A DNA stretch of 52,651 bases, taken from an uncultured Clostridia bacterium. GTDB lineage: Bacteria; Bacillota; Clostridia; Christensenellales; CAG-917. Below, one piece after another: positions 1 to 9,900 of the stretch (positions are counted from its first letter, which is position 1; the number at the start of each line of letters is the position of its first letter). A program made the position numbers and the translations under genes. The notes beneath the pieces were generated by a model that made no database searches, was not told the origin of the DNA, and worked only from the letters and a program-made list of their open reading frames with translations. The stretch is taken from positions 1-52,651 of the forward strand of contig CANQBO010000014.1 of the NCBI GenBank assembly GCA_947589475.1, in the 5' to 3' direction.

Positions 1-2624
1 TTCGCCTGCGCGGCGGCAAGGCGGGCGATTGGGACTCTGAAGGGAGAGCAACTGACATAGTCGAGACCGATGTTGTGGCAGAACTCAATGGAGGAAGGAT
101 CTCCGCCATGTTCACCGCAGATGCCGCAATGCAGATCCTTGCGGGTGGCGTGTCCCAGCTCGACAGCCATCTTCATGAGCTTGCCTACGCCTGTGGTGTC
201 GAGTCTTGCAAACGGGTCGGACTCATAGATCTTCGCCCTGTAGTAGCTGGGCAGGAATTTGCCCGCGTCGTCGCGGCTGAAGCCGAAGGTCATCTGAGTG
301 AGGTCGTTTGTGCCGAAGCAGAAGAATTCCGCCTCTGTTGCGATCTCGTCCGCGGTGAGCGCCGCGCGCGGGATCTCTATCATCGTGCCGACTTCGTATT
401 TGAGGTCTACGCCCGACTCCTTGATGATGGCGTCCGCCGTCTCGACGACTGTCTTCTTGCAATATTTAAGCTCCTTGACTTCGCCGACGAGCGGGATCAT
501 GATCTCGGGGACGACATGCCATTCGGGATGGCGTTTTTGGACGTTTATAGCCGCTTTGATGACAGCTTTGGTCTGCATGACCGCGATCTCGGGATATGTG
601 ACGGCGAGACGGCATCCGCGATGGCCCATCATGGGGTTGAACTCATGCAGGCTGTCGCAGAGCAACTTGATATATTCGACGCTCTTGCCTTGCGCTTTGG
701 CAAGCTCCTCGATGTCCTTCTGCTCGGTGGGAACAAACTCGTGAAGAGGAGGATCCAAAAAGCGTATCGTGACAGGTTGACCCTTGAGCGCTTCCATAAG
801 ACCCTCGAAGTCCTTCTGTTGCATAGGCTCGATGGCGTCGAGCGCTTTGACGCGCTCCTCAACTGTCTCGGCGCATATCATCTGACGGAATTTGTCAATT
901 CTGCCGGGACCGAAGAACATATGCTCCGTCCTTGTGAGGCCTATGCCCTGTGCGCCCAACTCCGCCGCGCGCTGTGCGTCCTCGGGAGTGTCCGCATTCG
1001 TACGCACGCCGAGCGCCTTATATTTGTCCGCGAGCTTCATTATCCTGCCGAAATAGCCGCTGTTGGGGTCTGCGGGGACGGTCTTGATGATCTTATCGTA
1101 GATGTTGCCCGTGGAGCCGTCCAAAGAGAGTTCGTCTCCCTCATGGAAGGTCTTGCCCGCAAGCTCGAAATATTTCTCTGCTTCGTGCATCTTGATGTCG
1201 CCGCAACCCGAAACGCAGCAGGTGCCCATTCCGCGCGCCACGACTGCCGCGTGGGAGGTCTGTCCGCCGCGGACCGTCAAAATGCCTTGCGCATACTTCA
1301 TGCCCTCGATGTCCTCGGGAGAGGTCTCAAGTCTGACAAGGACTACTTTCTTACCCTTCTTGCCCTGCTCCACAGCGTCCTCCGCCGTGAACACTATGGT
1401 GCCCGCCGCCGCTCCCGGAGAAGCCGCGATGCCGTGTCCGACGATGTTGTTCTTGTCTGCCTCTTTGAGCGCCTTTGCGTCAAATGTGGGGTGCAGGAGC
1501 ATGTCGAGCGTCTTTGCGTCGATCTGAAGCAGAGCTTCTTGCTCCGTGATCATACCCTCGTCGATAAGGTCGCAAGCGATGCGTATAGCCGCCGCCGCGG
1601 TGCGTTTGCCGTTTCTGGTCTGGAGCATATAGAGCTTCTCGTTTTCGACGGTGAACTCCATATCCTGCATATCGCGATAGTGGTCCTCGAGTATCATGCA
1701 TACATCTTGGAATTGCTCGTACACTTTGGGGAAGACGCGCTTCATTTCCGCAATAGGCATAGGAGTGCGCACGCCCGCGACGACGTCCTCGCCCTGAGCG
1801 TTTGTCAAAAACTCGCCCATCAAACCCTTCTCGCCCGTAGCGGGATTTCTTGTAAAAGCGACGCCCGTGCCGCAATTGTCGCCCATATTGCCAAACGCCA
1901 TCATCTGCACATTGACCGCCGTGCCCCAGCTGTAGGGGATGTCGTGATCCATACGATAAACGTTTGCGCGCGGGTTGTCCCAGCTGCGGAAAACAGCCTT
2001 TATAGCCTCGAAGAGTTGCTCCTTGGGGTCGGACGGGAAGTCCTTGCCGAGTTGCGCTTTATACTCCGCTTTAAACTGATTTGCAAGATTTTTGAGGTCG
2101 TCAGCGTCAAGCTCCACATCCTGTTTCACGCCCTTCTGCTCTTTCATCTTGTCGATGAGAGCCTCGAAGTACTTCTTGCCGACTTCCATAACGACGTCGG
2201 AGAACATCTGTATGAAACGGCGATAGCAGTCCCATGCCCATCTCGGATTGTTCGACTTTGCCGCGAGCACTTCCACGACTTCCTCGTTGAGACCGAGGTT
2301 GAGGATGGTGTCCATCATACCGGGCATTGACGCCCTCGCGCCCGAACGCACTGAAACGAGCAACGGATTTTCCTTGTCGCCGAATTTCTTGCCCGTGATC
2401 TTCTCGAGTTTTTCGACATACTCGAGTATCTCAGCCTTTATGGACGGGTTTATCTGTCTGCCGTCCTCATAGTACTGCGTGCATGCCTCGGTCGTGATCG
2501 TAAAGCCTTGGGGGACGGGGAGACCGATGTTGGTCATCTCCGCAAGGTTCGCGCCCTTGCCGCCGAGAAGCTCACGCATGTTGGCATTGCCTTCGGTGAA
2601 AAGATATACATACTTTTTTGCCAT
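1..2624 (-). CDS. ppdK: Pyruvate, phosphate dikinase (C-terminus cut by window edge)
   Basis: Interconverts pyruvate + ATP + Pi and PEP + AMP + PPi in the cytoplasm; in anaerobic Firmicutes it commonly serves PPi-linked glycolysis. Translation from ATG 2624 gives the typical start MAKKYVYLFTEGNA, then GGKGANLAEM and a Gly-rich ATP-grasp region. The phosphohistidine segment GGQTSHAAVVARGMG lies near residue 458, with its His codon at about 1251-1253. The window ends inside the conserved tail (SCSPFRVPIARLAAAQA), so only a few residues are missing from about 875. The start is fixed by an AGGAGGT ribosome site at 2631-2637. Monocistronic as far as visible, with its own promoter. The long stop-free frame on the opposite strand is a codon-bias shadow. 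Confidence 0.97.
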   Translation of the reverse strand, partial: MAKKYVYLFTEGNANMRELLGGKGANLAEMTNIGLPVPQGFTITTEACTQYYEDGRQINPSIKAEILEYVEKLEKITGKKFGDKENPLLVSVRSGARASMPGMMDTILNLGLNEEVVEVLAAKSNNPRWAWDCYRRFIQMFSDVVMEVGKKYFEALIDKMKEQKGVKQDVELDADDLKNLANQFKAEYKAQLGKDFPSDPKEQLFEAIKAVFRSWDNPRANVYRMDHDIPYSWGTAVNVQMMAFGNMGDNCGTGVAFTRNPATGEKGLMGEFLTNAQGEDVVAGVRTPMPIAEMKRVFPKVYEQFQDVCMILEDHYRDMQDMEFTVENEKLYMLQTRNGKRTAAAAIRIACDLIDEGMITEQEALLQIDAKTLDMLLHPTFDAKALKEADKNNIVGHGIAASPGAAAGTIVFTAEDAVEQGKKGKKVVLVRLETSPEDIEGMKYAQGILTVRGGQTSHAAVVARGMGTCCVSGCGDIKMHEAEKYFELAGKTFHEGDELSLDGSTGNIYDKIIKTVPADPNSGYFGRIMKLADKYKALGVRTNADTPEDAQRAAELGAQGIGLTRTEHMFFGPGRIDKFRQMICAETVEERVKALDAIEPMQQKDFEGLMEALKGQPVTIRFLDPPLHEFVPTEQKDIEELAKAQGKSVEYIKLLCDSLHEFNPMMGHRGCRLAVTYPEIAVMQTKAVIKAAINVQKRHPEWHVVPEIMIPLVGEVKELKYCKKTVVETADAIIKESGVDLKYEVGTMIEIPRAALTADEIATEAEFFCFGTNDLTQMTFGFSRDDAGKFLPSYYRAKIYESDPFARLDTTGVGKLMKMAVELGHATRKDLHCGICGEHGGDPSSIEFCHNIGLDYVSCSPFRVPIARLAAAQA

Positions 2625-2665
2625 TATAAGACCTCCTGAAGTTTTGCTTATAAATTTATAGAATA

Positions 2666-2694
2666 ATAATATCAAAAAAAGCTTTTCTTTGCAA
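2666..2694 (-). promoter_or_regulatory. Promoter of ppdK
   Basis: On the minus strand a TTGCAA -35 (2689-2694) is 17 bp from a TATTAT -10 (2666-2671), about 40 bp upstream of the ppdK start. Assigned from consensus match and spacing only. Confidence 0.6.
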
Positions 2695-2817
2695 GAGAAA
2701 ATACCATATCCGTCAAAAAACATATATGCGACGCGTCATATTGCGCATAGCCCTCTCCTCCCGATTTGAAAAATTTAAAGAAATTTTCGGGAACGGCAAA
2801 TTTTGCGCGCCAAACGG

Positions 2818-2846
2818 TTGCCTAAAAATAATTATTTTGATAGAAT
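2818..2846 (+). promoter_or_regulatory. Putative promoter of the corA-type gene
   Basis: TTGCCT (2818-2823), 17 bp, TAGAAT (2841-2846). This would start transcription near 2853 and leave an untranslated leader of about 130 nt before the transporter gene. Confidence 0.45.
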
Positions 2847-2852
2847 GAAGTA

Positions 2853-2981
2853 TCAAATACTTTACGAGGTGCAAATTATATGGACGCAGACCCACGAAGT
2901 AGGCTTTCATCCAAATAATCGCGCACGTTTCGGGTCCTGCCGAGGCGTGGCGCGTGCCATGTCAAAAAGGGGGACCTATTT
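2853..2981 (+). other. Structured 5' leader of the corA-type gene, candidate cis-regulatory RNA
   Basis: No convincing ORF lies here. The leader is GC-rich and can fold: GACCC near 2889 can pair with GGGTC near 2933, and a CGCGCACG segment near 2921 can pair with the following CGTGGCGCG segment. A GAGGTGC...TATATGGACGCAG stretch near the 5' end is faintly like the start of an M-box magnesium riboswitch, but I cannot match the full consensus. Function is unassigned. Confidence 0.3.
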
Positions 2982-4001
2982 ATGCTTCAGGTTTTCAAAA
3001 AGCTGAACAAATCGCTTGTCGAGATAGACAGCGAGCTTATTGTCGACGGCTTCGATTTCACGGATCATTGGATCCACATGTCCAACCCCACGGACAAGGA
3101 AGTGGAGTTCATTTCGCGCGCCACGCTCATACCCGAGGACTACATCAAAGCCGCCCTCGACTCCGAAGAGCGCGCGCGTATCGAGAAAGAGGAATTCGCC
3201 ATAGAGGACTTTTCATTCGGGACGGAGCTTTCCTCGGAAGAGGCGTCCCTTCTTCCCCATACCGTGCTGATGTCCGTCACGGACATACCCATAACTGAGG
3301 AGGACGACGACAAATACACCTACGCTACCCTCCCGTTCGGCTTCATAAGCACGGACAAAGTGGTCGTCACTGTTTGTTTAAACGAAACTTCCATAATCTA
3401 CGACCTTATGGCGGGCCGTTTCGTGAAAGATTTCAACATCCACAAGCGGACGCGCTTCTTTTTGCAACTTCAGTACGTCATCGCAAAAAAATATTTGCAA
3501 TATCTTAAGCAGATAGACCGCGCGAGCCAACGCGTACAAAACGAGCTTGAAAAGTCAATGACCAACCAAAATCTCGTCGAGATGCTCTCGCTTGAAAAAG
3601 CGCTCGTCTATTTCAGCACGTCGCTTCGCGCGAACACCGCCGTGCTTGACAAAGTGCCCCGCCTCATCAAATTCTACGAAGAGGACGAGGACCTCTGGGA
3701 GGACGTCCTCATCGAAAACAAACAGGCAATCGAGATGTCCAACATCTACCGCGAGATACTTTCGGGCACCATGGACGCGTACGCGTCGCTCATTTCAAAC
3801 AATCTCAACATCGTCATGAAAGCGCTTGCCGTCATCACCATATGCATAGACGTGCCCGCCATGATCGCCGCGTTCTGGGGCATGAATACGGGGGTCCCCT
3901 TCGGCGACAAAAATTGGGGCTTCTGGGTGGTCATAGGCATTTCCGCGGTCATACTTCTCATAATCCTCATCATACTGTGGAAAAAGAAGATGCTCAAGTA
4001 A
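2982..4001 (+). CDS. corA: CorA-family divalent cation (Mg2+/Co2+) transporter
   Basis: A 339-residue membrane protein with the family's layout: a large acidic cytoplasmic N-terminal domain, a long helical stalk (about residues 150-270), and two C-terminal transmembrane helices. The first helix ends in the signature tripeptide GMN (GMNTGVPFG), the second is WGFWVVIGISAVILLIILII, and the protein ends in a basic tail. CorA pentamers carry Mg2+ (some members Co2+ or Zn2+) across the membrane; the exact ion cannot be told here. The start follows a GGGGGA ribosome site. It stands alone, divergent from ppdK and convergent with the acidic-protein pair, with a shared terminator between. The long leader suggests control after transcription initiation. 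Confidence 0.92.
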   Translation: MLQVFKKLNKSLVEIDSELIVDGFDFTDHWIHMSNPTDKEVEFISRATLIPEDYIKAALDSEERARIEKEEFAIEDFSFGTELSSEEASLLPHTVLMSVTDIPITEEDDDKYTYATLPFGFISTDKVVVTVCLNETSIIYDLMAGRFVKDFNIHKRTRFFLQLQYVIAKKYLQYLKQIDRASQRVQNELEKSMTNQNLVEMLSLEKALVYFSTSLRANTAVLDKVPRLIKFYEEDEDLWEDVLIENKQAIEMSNIYREILSGTMDAYASLISNNLNIVMKALAVITICIDVPAMIAAFWGMNTGVPFGDKNWGFWVVIGISAVILLIILIILWKKKMLK

Positions 4002-4117
4002 TCTACGCGTTTAGAATGCAGAAAATTACGAATAGTTGCAAATTTGAAAAATGCGGCGGATACAGGCGCACACCTCGCGTCCATCGCCCCTGCAAATTGA
4101 TATTGCTCACTTTAAAA

Positions 4118-4150
4118 GACCTTCGCAATTAAGCGAAGGTCCTATTTTTT
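4118..4150. terminator. Bidirectional terminator between corA and the acidic-protein operon
   Basis: A 9-bp stem GACCTTCGC / GCGAAGGTC (4118-4126 / 4133-4141) with a 6-nt loop. A T-run follows on the plus strand (4145-4150) and a shorter T-rich tract on the minus strand, fitting the convergent genes on each side. Confidence 0.88.
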
Positions 4151-4192
4151 CACAGCGGATAATGAGTAGAAACTACAATTTTTCGTACTCCT

Positions 4193-4804
4193 TTACGCCT
4201 CGCAAAGGCTTGCGATCAATTTTTTGAGGCACTCGACGATTATCGCCTTTTCCGCGGGAATGTCCTTATACTTGTTGTACTGCTTAAGGAGCAACATCGC
4301 GAAATTCAATCTCACGGATCTCGACAAGTTCATCGACACAATTTGGTCGATAAGGACGGGCAATTTGGCAAACTTCGCGGGCTTTGGCGCGCTCTTTTCT
4401 TGCTTCCGAGCGCCTTGCACGTCCGAAGTTTGCGTTTCATGCTCTTCCTCGGGCGCTAAATCGGAAGCTTCCGATTCTATCAACTCCGCCTCCGCGAATT
4501 CTTCTGTCGCCTCTTCGCTTTGGACAACTTCTATTTTGTCATTAAGCTCCTGCGCCTCATAGTTTTCGTCAACGATAGGTTCGAGTTCCTCTATGGGTTC
4601 GAGTTCGTAGATAGGTTCAAGTTCGGGTTCGTCATAGATGATCTCGCTTGCGAGATACACTCTTTCGGGCGGTCTTTCGAGAGACGTCTGTTGCGCCGCG
4701 GGCTGAATATTGCGCCGAGAAGCCGCGAGACGTTGCTGTTCCTCAATGCGTCTCTGCTCTGCAAGAGATGAGTACCCTGCCTCCTTCCTCTTTTTCCCAA
4801 ACAT
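4193..4804 (-). CDS. Acidic hypothetical protein with a shared C-terminal 'LNLSRS' module
   Basis: Family unknown. The 203-residue protein starts with a basic, Gln/Arg-rich segment (MFGKKRKEAGYSSLAEQRR), followed by a low-complexity Glu-rich stretch (residues about 55-125) and a compact C-terminal module of about 55 residues (PVLIDQIVSMNLSRSVRLNFA...). That module is clearly homologous to the C-terminus of the next gene upstream (4844-6523): LSRS, a KYKD/KFKD motif, and a final helix ending in LCEA / LTQA. No signal peptide or membrane helix. The start has an AGAGGA ribosome site. It lies 39 bp downstream of its partner and is probably co-transcribed. The module could mediate an interaction between the two, but this is inference. 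Confidence 0.8.
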   Translation of the reverse strand: MFGKKRKEAGYSSLAEQRRIEEQQRLAASRRNIQPAAQQTSLERPPERVYLASEIIYDEPELEPIYELEPIEELEPIVDENYEAQELNDKIEVVQSEEATEEFAEAELIESEASDLAPEEEHETQTSDVQGARKQEKSAPKPAKFAKLPVLIDQIVSMNLSRSVRLNFAMLLLKQYNKYKDIPAEKAIIVECLKKLIASLCEA

Positions 4805-4843
4805 AATTTATCCTCTCTTATCTTTTTCCCGATATGTGAGACG

Positions 4844-6523
4844 TTATGCCTGCGTAAGGTCCTCGATTATCTTTTTGATGCTCTCTATCAAGAGCGCTTT
4901 CTCTTCGGGTTTATCCTTAAACTTTTTGTATGCTCCGAGCAATGTAATGGCTATGTTCAGCTTCATAGACCTTGAGAGATTGAGCGAGAGCATATAGTCG
5001 ACGAGCGCGGGCATCTTCGCAAGTTTTGCGGGTTTTGGCGCTTCCTCTTCCTCGGCAGACTCCTCTTTAGGCTCTTCTTCAGCCGCTTCATCTGCCGACT
5101 CTTCTTCAGACTCTTCGCCCTCGACAGGTTGCTCATCGTCCTCCGAAGTTTCTTCGGGTCCCTCTTCTTGTCCGCCTTCCTCGACGGGTTGCTCCTCGCT
5201 TTCCTCGGAGATTTCTTCCTCATCTTCCTCTGCGGACTCTTCCTCCGAGACTTCTTCCTCGCCTTCCTCAACGGTTTCGTCCGCAGGCTCTTCTTCGGTC
5301 TCGGTCTCCTCATCTTCGGACTCCTCGGATCGCTCTTCCTCGGTCTCGTCGGACGCTTCGCCCTCTTCGATATCTTCCTCTTCGACCTCTTCCTCTTCGG
5401 TCTCCTCATCTATATCGGCGGTCTCTTCCTCCGCCTCTTCTTCGATTTCTTCCTCGACGATCTCTTCTTCTATCTCTTCTTCGAGAGCGTCCTCTGTCGG
5501 CTCCTCTGTCGGTTCCTCAGCCTCTTCTTCGAGGTCCTCCGAAACTTCCTCTTCTTCCTCTTCGACTTCTTCCTCAAGCTCTTCGAGAGGTTCTTCTTCA
5601 GGCTCTTCTTCAAGCTCCTCCGTCATCTCATCGACAAGCTCTTCGAGAGGCTCCTCCTCAAACTCATCTATGAGTTCTTCGGGCGCTTCCTCGACCTCTT
5701 CAAGCTCTTCGATATTTTCTTCGGGCTCTTCTTCTAGTGTTTCGAGTTCCTCAAACTCGTCTATTTCCTCAAGTTCCTCGGGGGTCTCGATCAATTCGTC
5801 CTCCGGGAGCAGGACGTCCTCGTCCACAAATTTTGACGTATTGCGGGCGATGATTTCGTCGAGGATTGAGGATATCTTCGTGATGGGGGAAGAATCCACG
5901 GCATAGTTGCGCTCAACTTGCAACTCTACTTTTGCGTCGAGGTCCTCCTGCATTATGTTGAATGTCTCGAGCGCGCGCTTATATTGTTTGCGCTCAAGCA
6001 AAACAAGCACGAAATAGAAAATTCCGCAAAGCAGAAGTCCGAGGCAATGGATGACGCCCATCTCGTTGCTTTGAAGCGTACCGAAGCCCCAGAACGCAAA
6101 AGCCGCCACCAGCACGAGCGCGATGAGTACAAACACATTTGCCCTGATGTCGCGATGCCTTTTGACCTCTTTGTCGAAAACATTCTGTTCGCTGACAATA
6201 TCGCTGGGATAGCCGAACCTTATGCCCAAAAACTGCACCCAAGCGTCTCTCATGCTTTGGGGAGCCTTAGAAGAAAAGCAATGCGTCGTAAAATCGCCTA
6301 CATTGTCGTCGTCGACGCAATCTTTATCTGCGAGATATTTGATGATGCGCTTGCTTGCATTTTTAATTTTGCGGCAATTAGAGCCGAGCAACGTAAGCGC
6401 CACGATGACCGCCGTGCCAATGATGGCGGCAATAACGACTATGAAATATGTCTTATGATCGATTTGTGGCAATTTTTGAGACAGCTCCGCAAACCAATTA
6501 AACGCCTTCGAGAAAATCTCCAC
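4844..6523 (-). CDS. Membrane protein with a very long Glu-rich tail and C-terminal 'LNLSRS' module
   Basis: Family not recognised. I start it at GTG 6523, which has an AAAAGGAG ribosome site; an upstream TTG at 6562 lies inside the promoter. The 559 residues contain transmembrane helices at about 26-47, 129-148 and 156-176, with a soluble loop of about 80 residues between the first two. About 240 residues then consist almost only of Glu with Ser, Thr, Pro and Asp (EEEVEE-type runs). The last 55-60 residues form the module shared with the downstream 203-residue protein. The topology (TM, loop, TM-TM, long cytoplasmic tail) recalls MotA/ExbB-type proteins, but I see no sequence signature to support that. 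The charged tail would act as a long flexible tether holding the module away from the membrane. Confidence 0.82.
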   Translation of the reverse strand: MEIFSKAFNWFAELSQKLPQIDHKTYFIVVIAAIIGTAVIVALTLLGSNCRKIKNASKRIIKYLADKDCVDDDNVGDFTTHCFSSKAPQSMRDAWVQFLGIRFGYPSDIVSEQNVFDKEVKRHRDIRANVFVLIALVLVAAFAFWGFGTLQSNEMGVIHCLGLLLCGIFYFVLVLLERKQYKRALETFNIMQEDLDAKVELQVERNYAVDSSPITKISSILDEIIARNTSKFVDEDVLLPEDELIETPEELEEIDEFEELETLEEEPEENIEELEEVEEAPEELIDEFEEEPLEELVDEMTEELEEEPEEEPLEELEEEVEEEEEEVSEDLEEEAEEPTEEPTEDALEEEIEEEIVEEEIEEEAEEETADIDEETEEEEVEEEDIEEGEASDETEEERSEESEDEETETEEEPADETVEEGEEEVSEEESAEEDEEEISEESEEQPVEEGGQEEGPEETSEDDEQPVEGEESEEESADEAAEEEPKEESAEEEEAPKPAKLAKMPALVDYMLSLNLSRSMKLNIAITLLGAYKKFKDKPEEKALLIESIKKIIEDLTQA

Positions 6524-6553
6524 AATATGCTCCTTTTTAGATATACTATTATG

Positions 6554-6582
6554 ATTATACAAAGTATGAGTGAAAAAAGCAA
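6554..6582 (-). promoter_or_regulatory. Promoter of the acidic membrane-protein operon
   Basis: Minus-strand TTGCTT (6577-6582), 17 bp, TATAAT (6554-6559), about 31 bp upstream of the GTG start at 6523. It supports the GTG start over the in-frame TTG at 6562, which would lie upstream of the transcription start. Confidence 0.7.
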
Positions 6583-6993
6583 TAAGCTTTACAAAAAAAC
6601 TTTGTTTTGCGCGCCATATTTTTAAGATTTTTTATAAAAAAGCGACCCATGGCGATCTTATATGCCAAAATATGGGAGTTTTTCGAACAGTATGGCTAGC
6701 TTCGCCTTGCAAGGAAAAGCAAATCGTTTGAAATATCCGCGTTATAAAATAAATGATCGCGACATTTTATGCGACCATAAAGCGACGATGTTGCATACGG
6801 AAATATTGCCGAGTTTGAATGTCTCGACAATTTAATTATCCATAAAGACACTGCCGCATACAATTTTGCGACGTGAGCGTATGCCGTTCCCTTCTGCGCT
6901 TGCCTTCGGTTTTTACGCTCGCTTTTCCCGCAAATATTCACACGCGAGCCGAATCGCTGTCGCCAAAGTAGCGAGCGTTTTTAAGTCAAGCGT
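6583..6993. other. Gene-free stretch between addA and the acidic membrane-protein gene
   Basis: No ORF here has a ribosome site and plausible composition. An 81-codon minus-strand frame at 6696-6941 has no recognisable motif or initiation signal. I see no strong terminator after addA. Confidence 0.5.
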
Positions 6994-9900
6994 CTAAAAT
7001 TCCCCGTCGAAGTCGAGGCGCACCGTCTGCCCCGACGCGAAACTGTAGATGTAAACGTCCTTCACTTTCCCCTTAGTCGCGGCTTCAACCGCCATTTTAT
7101 ACAGATAAAGTTGCTTTTTGTAATGCTCGGGCACTTTCTTTGCCGTCACATATCCCGTCTTGAAGTCCACGATCGCGCCGTCGTCGTCCTTGATGTAAAG
7201 GTCTATGACGCCTTGCACGAGCACTTCGTCTTTGCCCTCGCCTATGCCAAGCTCCCGCGCGGGCTTGAGCATGGTGAACGGCTTTTCCCTTTCCGTATCG
7301 CCTCTAGAATACGCTTCCGCCGCGCGCCGCATAACGGGACTGCCGAGGCAAGCGAGTACAAGCTTCTCGTCGATATATCCGCGCTCTTCCTCAGACAGCT
7401 TGCCCTCTTCCCGCATAGCGTCCAACTCGCTCGCGACGCCCTCTTGCGTATCGACGGTGAGGTCGATGAATTGCATGACCTTATGGTATGCAGTGCCTAT
7501 CTTCGCCGCCTCTTTGTCGCTCTCCTCAAACAACATTTCTCCGTCGTCCTCCAAAGAGCCTATCTGCGAAACGGTGTACTTCATCGCCAACTTCGTAGCC
7601 TCCTCGTCGGCATATTTTTGCTCCCTCGCGCGCAGAAGTTCAGCTTTGAGTTCCTCGTCCGCCGTAAAGTTCATTACGGGAGCATGCGCGGCGGGCGCGT
7701 CTCGCACGGGCACGGGTATGACTTCGGGCTGTCTGAGCAGGCTCTGTTTGAGCCGCGCAACGGAAAGCAGGTCTATAGTATTCGTTATACCTCCGAGACA
7801 CGGTTTTTTGCCGAACTCCTTTGAGTCATAGTCTTTTTTGACGCATGCGGTGACATAAAGCAACTGTTTTGCCCTTGTGAATGCGACGTACATAAGCCTC
7901 ATCTCGTCCTTGACTTGCTCCGCTTGCATCAGCTTTTTGAGGGCGAAGCGCGAAAAGGTCTCATACGCCACTTTTTTCTCGCCGTCGTAATATTTCAAAC
8001 CTATATCGCCGTAGTTTGAGATCATAGGTTCGTCCGTCCTTTCCCTCAAGGCGCTCGCGATGTCGAGCACAAACACTACGGGACTTTCAAGTCCCTTGTA
8101 TTTGTGTATTGTGGACACCTTGACGCTGTCAGTCCCCGCGCCCACCGCCTTTGTTTGAACGGAGGCATACCCCTCCAAAAACTTGCCTATGGACACCTCG
8201 TCCACGGAAGCGACGAAGTTTTTGAGTTCCGCAATCTTGCCCTCGCCCAAACTCTTGACATGCGCGTCGTACATATAGTCCGAAATTATGCTCTGCAAAA
8301 GTTCGCGCACGTTTTTGAAGCTCGCCTTCAGCCTATAATCGTCCAAAGTCGCCAGAGTCGCGCGGAGCTTATTCGCAAGTTCGCCCTCCTTCGCGCTTTG
8401 TGCGAGGAGCTTGTCATAAAAGCACTCTCCGCGGTTCGAGGCAATATCCGCAAGTTCCTGCTCCGTATATCCGCCGAAATATGACAGCAAATACCCTGCA
8501 AGCGGTATGTCCTGCCTCGGATTGTCTATGACTCGAAGCATGACGATAAGTTCTTTTTCCACATCGGACGTTTCCCCGCCTACATTTGTCTCGTCGAGGG
8601 GTATCCCCGCCTCTCTCAACACCTTGAGCACATGGCGGAGTTTTGGATCGTTTGCGGCGTTGCGTCTGGCAAGAATGGCGATGTCTCCGTAGGACAGCTT
8701 TCTGCCGTCGTCGCAGTCCTCTCTCAACGCATGTCCCACAAGGCTGTTTATCTCGTTGAGTATGAAAGTGGCGAGACGATCCGATTTGGACAGTTCGGAA
8801 GCGCCCCCGTCGTCGGTTTCCGCCGACATAATATCGTACAACCCTTTTGGCACGGAAGGTTTCTCGTCGTCCTCGCTCTTTTCGGGGGATATGAAGGGTA
8901 CAAAGCAAAGTCTGACGTGCTTTTGCATGCTTTCCCCCTCCCTATTTTCTGTGCCATCGCCGTCCAAAACGACTTTGTCGTCCTTGTTTTCCGCTTCGGG
9001 GACGGTGAAAGCGCCGTCGCGTTTATAGTCTACGTCTGCGCTGTCCGAGGTCATGACCGCGTCGAACACCTCGTTTACAAAGCTCAATATTTCCCTATTG
9101 CTTCTGAAATTGCTTGTAAAATCTATATTCTTTCCCTCGCCCGCCTCGTATGCCGCGCGCCTTCCGAGAAGTATGGTCGGATCCGCAAGCCTGAAACCGT
9201 AAATGCTTTGCTTTACGTCGCCCACCATAAAGCACTCGTCTTTTATGAGTTTGGAGAATATCGCTTCCTGCAACGGATCGACGTCCTGATATTCGTCAAC
9301 AAAGACTATTTTGTACTCCTCGCCGATGTCGTTGTTTTCGTTTAACAGCCGCTTGGCAAGCAAAAGCAGATCGTCATAGCCCAGCACGTTCTTCTCTGCT
9401 TTAAGTTCGCCTAACACTTCGAGCGTCCTTTCCGCAAGTTCGACGAGCTTTCCGATATACTCGACGTTTTGAGCGTGATAACGCCTGAAGTCCTCTTTTT
9501 TGTCGTATACGTCTTTGAGCGTGGCTTTTACGTCGTTCATATCGTTTATACAGCTCTTTGCAAGATAGAAGAGGTCTGTTTCCTCGCCGCTCAAACCGTC
9601 ATATTTGTTTTTGTTTTTATATGTCGCAAACGGAGCCGCCTCCGCCGCGATCTTGCACATCGTCATAAAGCTGTCCGCGCCCTCTATGCTATTTGCAAGC
9701 TCCACCGCCTGATCCATGGGTACGTCGATGAGCTTGCCGCGCACCGCCTCGGACATCTTCACGCTGTCGCGCACGGGCAACAATATCTCGAGCGCCTGTC
9801 TCATCCTGCGTCTGAAAAGGTCGGCAAGACGCTCGTGCAGGGGGCTATGGTCGAAATCCGCGCATAGCCTCAGTTTGAACTGCTGCCTGTCCTCTTGCAA

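Noticed and set aside
75..2330. 751-codon open frame on the plus strand
   Set aside because: It lies exactly antisense to ppdK, whose protein is unmistakable. GC-rich codon bias keeps the opposite strand free of stops. No ribosome site and no recognisable domains.
5129..5737. Hydrophobic 202-codon frame (Leu/Phe-rich) on the plus strand
   Set aside because: It is the antisense reading of the Glu-rich tail (GAA/GAG codons read as Phe/Leu). Artefact.
4844..6523. Identification as MotA/ExbB/ZorA-type motor protein
   Set aside because: Only the helix layout fits. I see no conserved motif of that family and there is no MotB/ZorB-type partner next to it.
6696..6941. 81-codon frame on the minus strand
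   Set aside because: Isolated, no ribosome site, Arg/Ser/Lys-rich composition without pattern.
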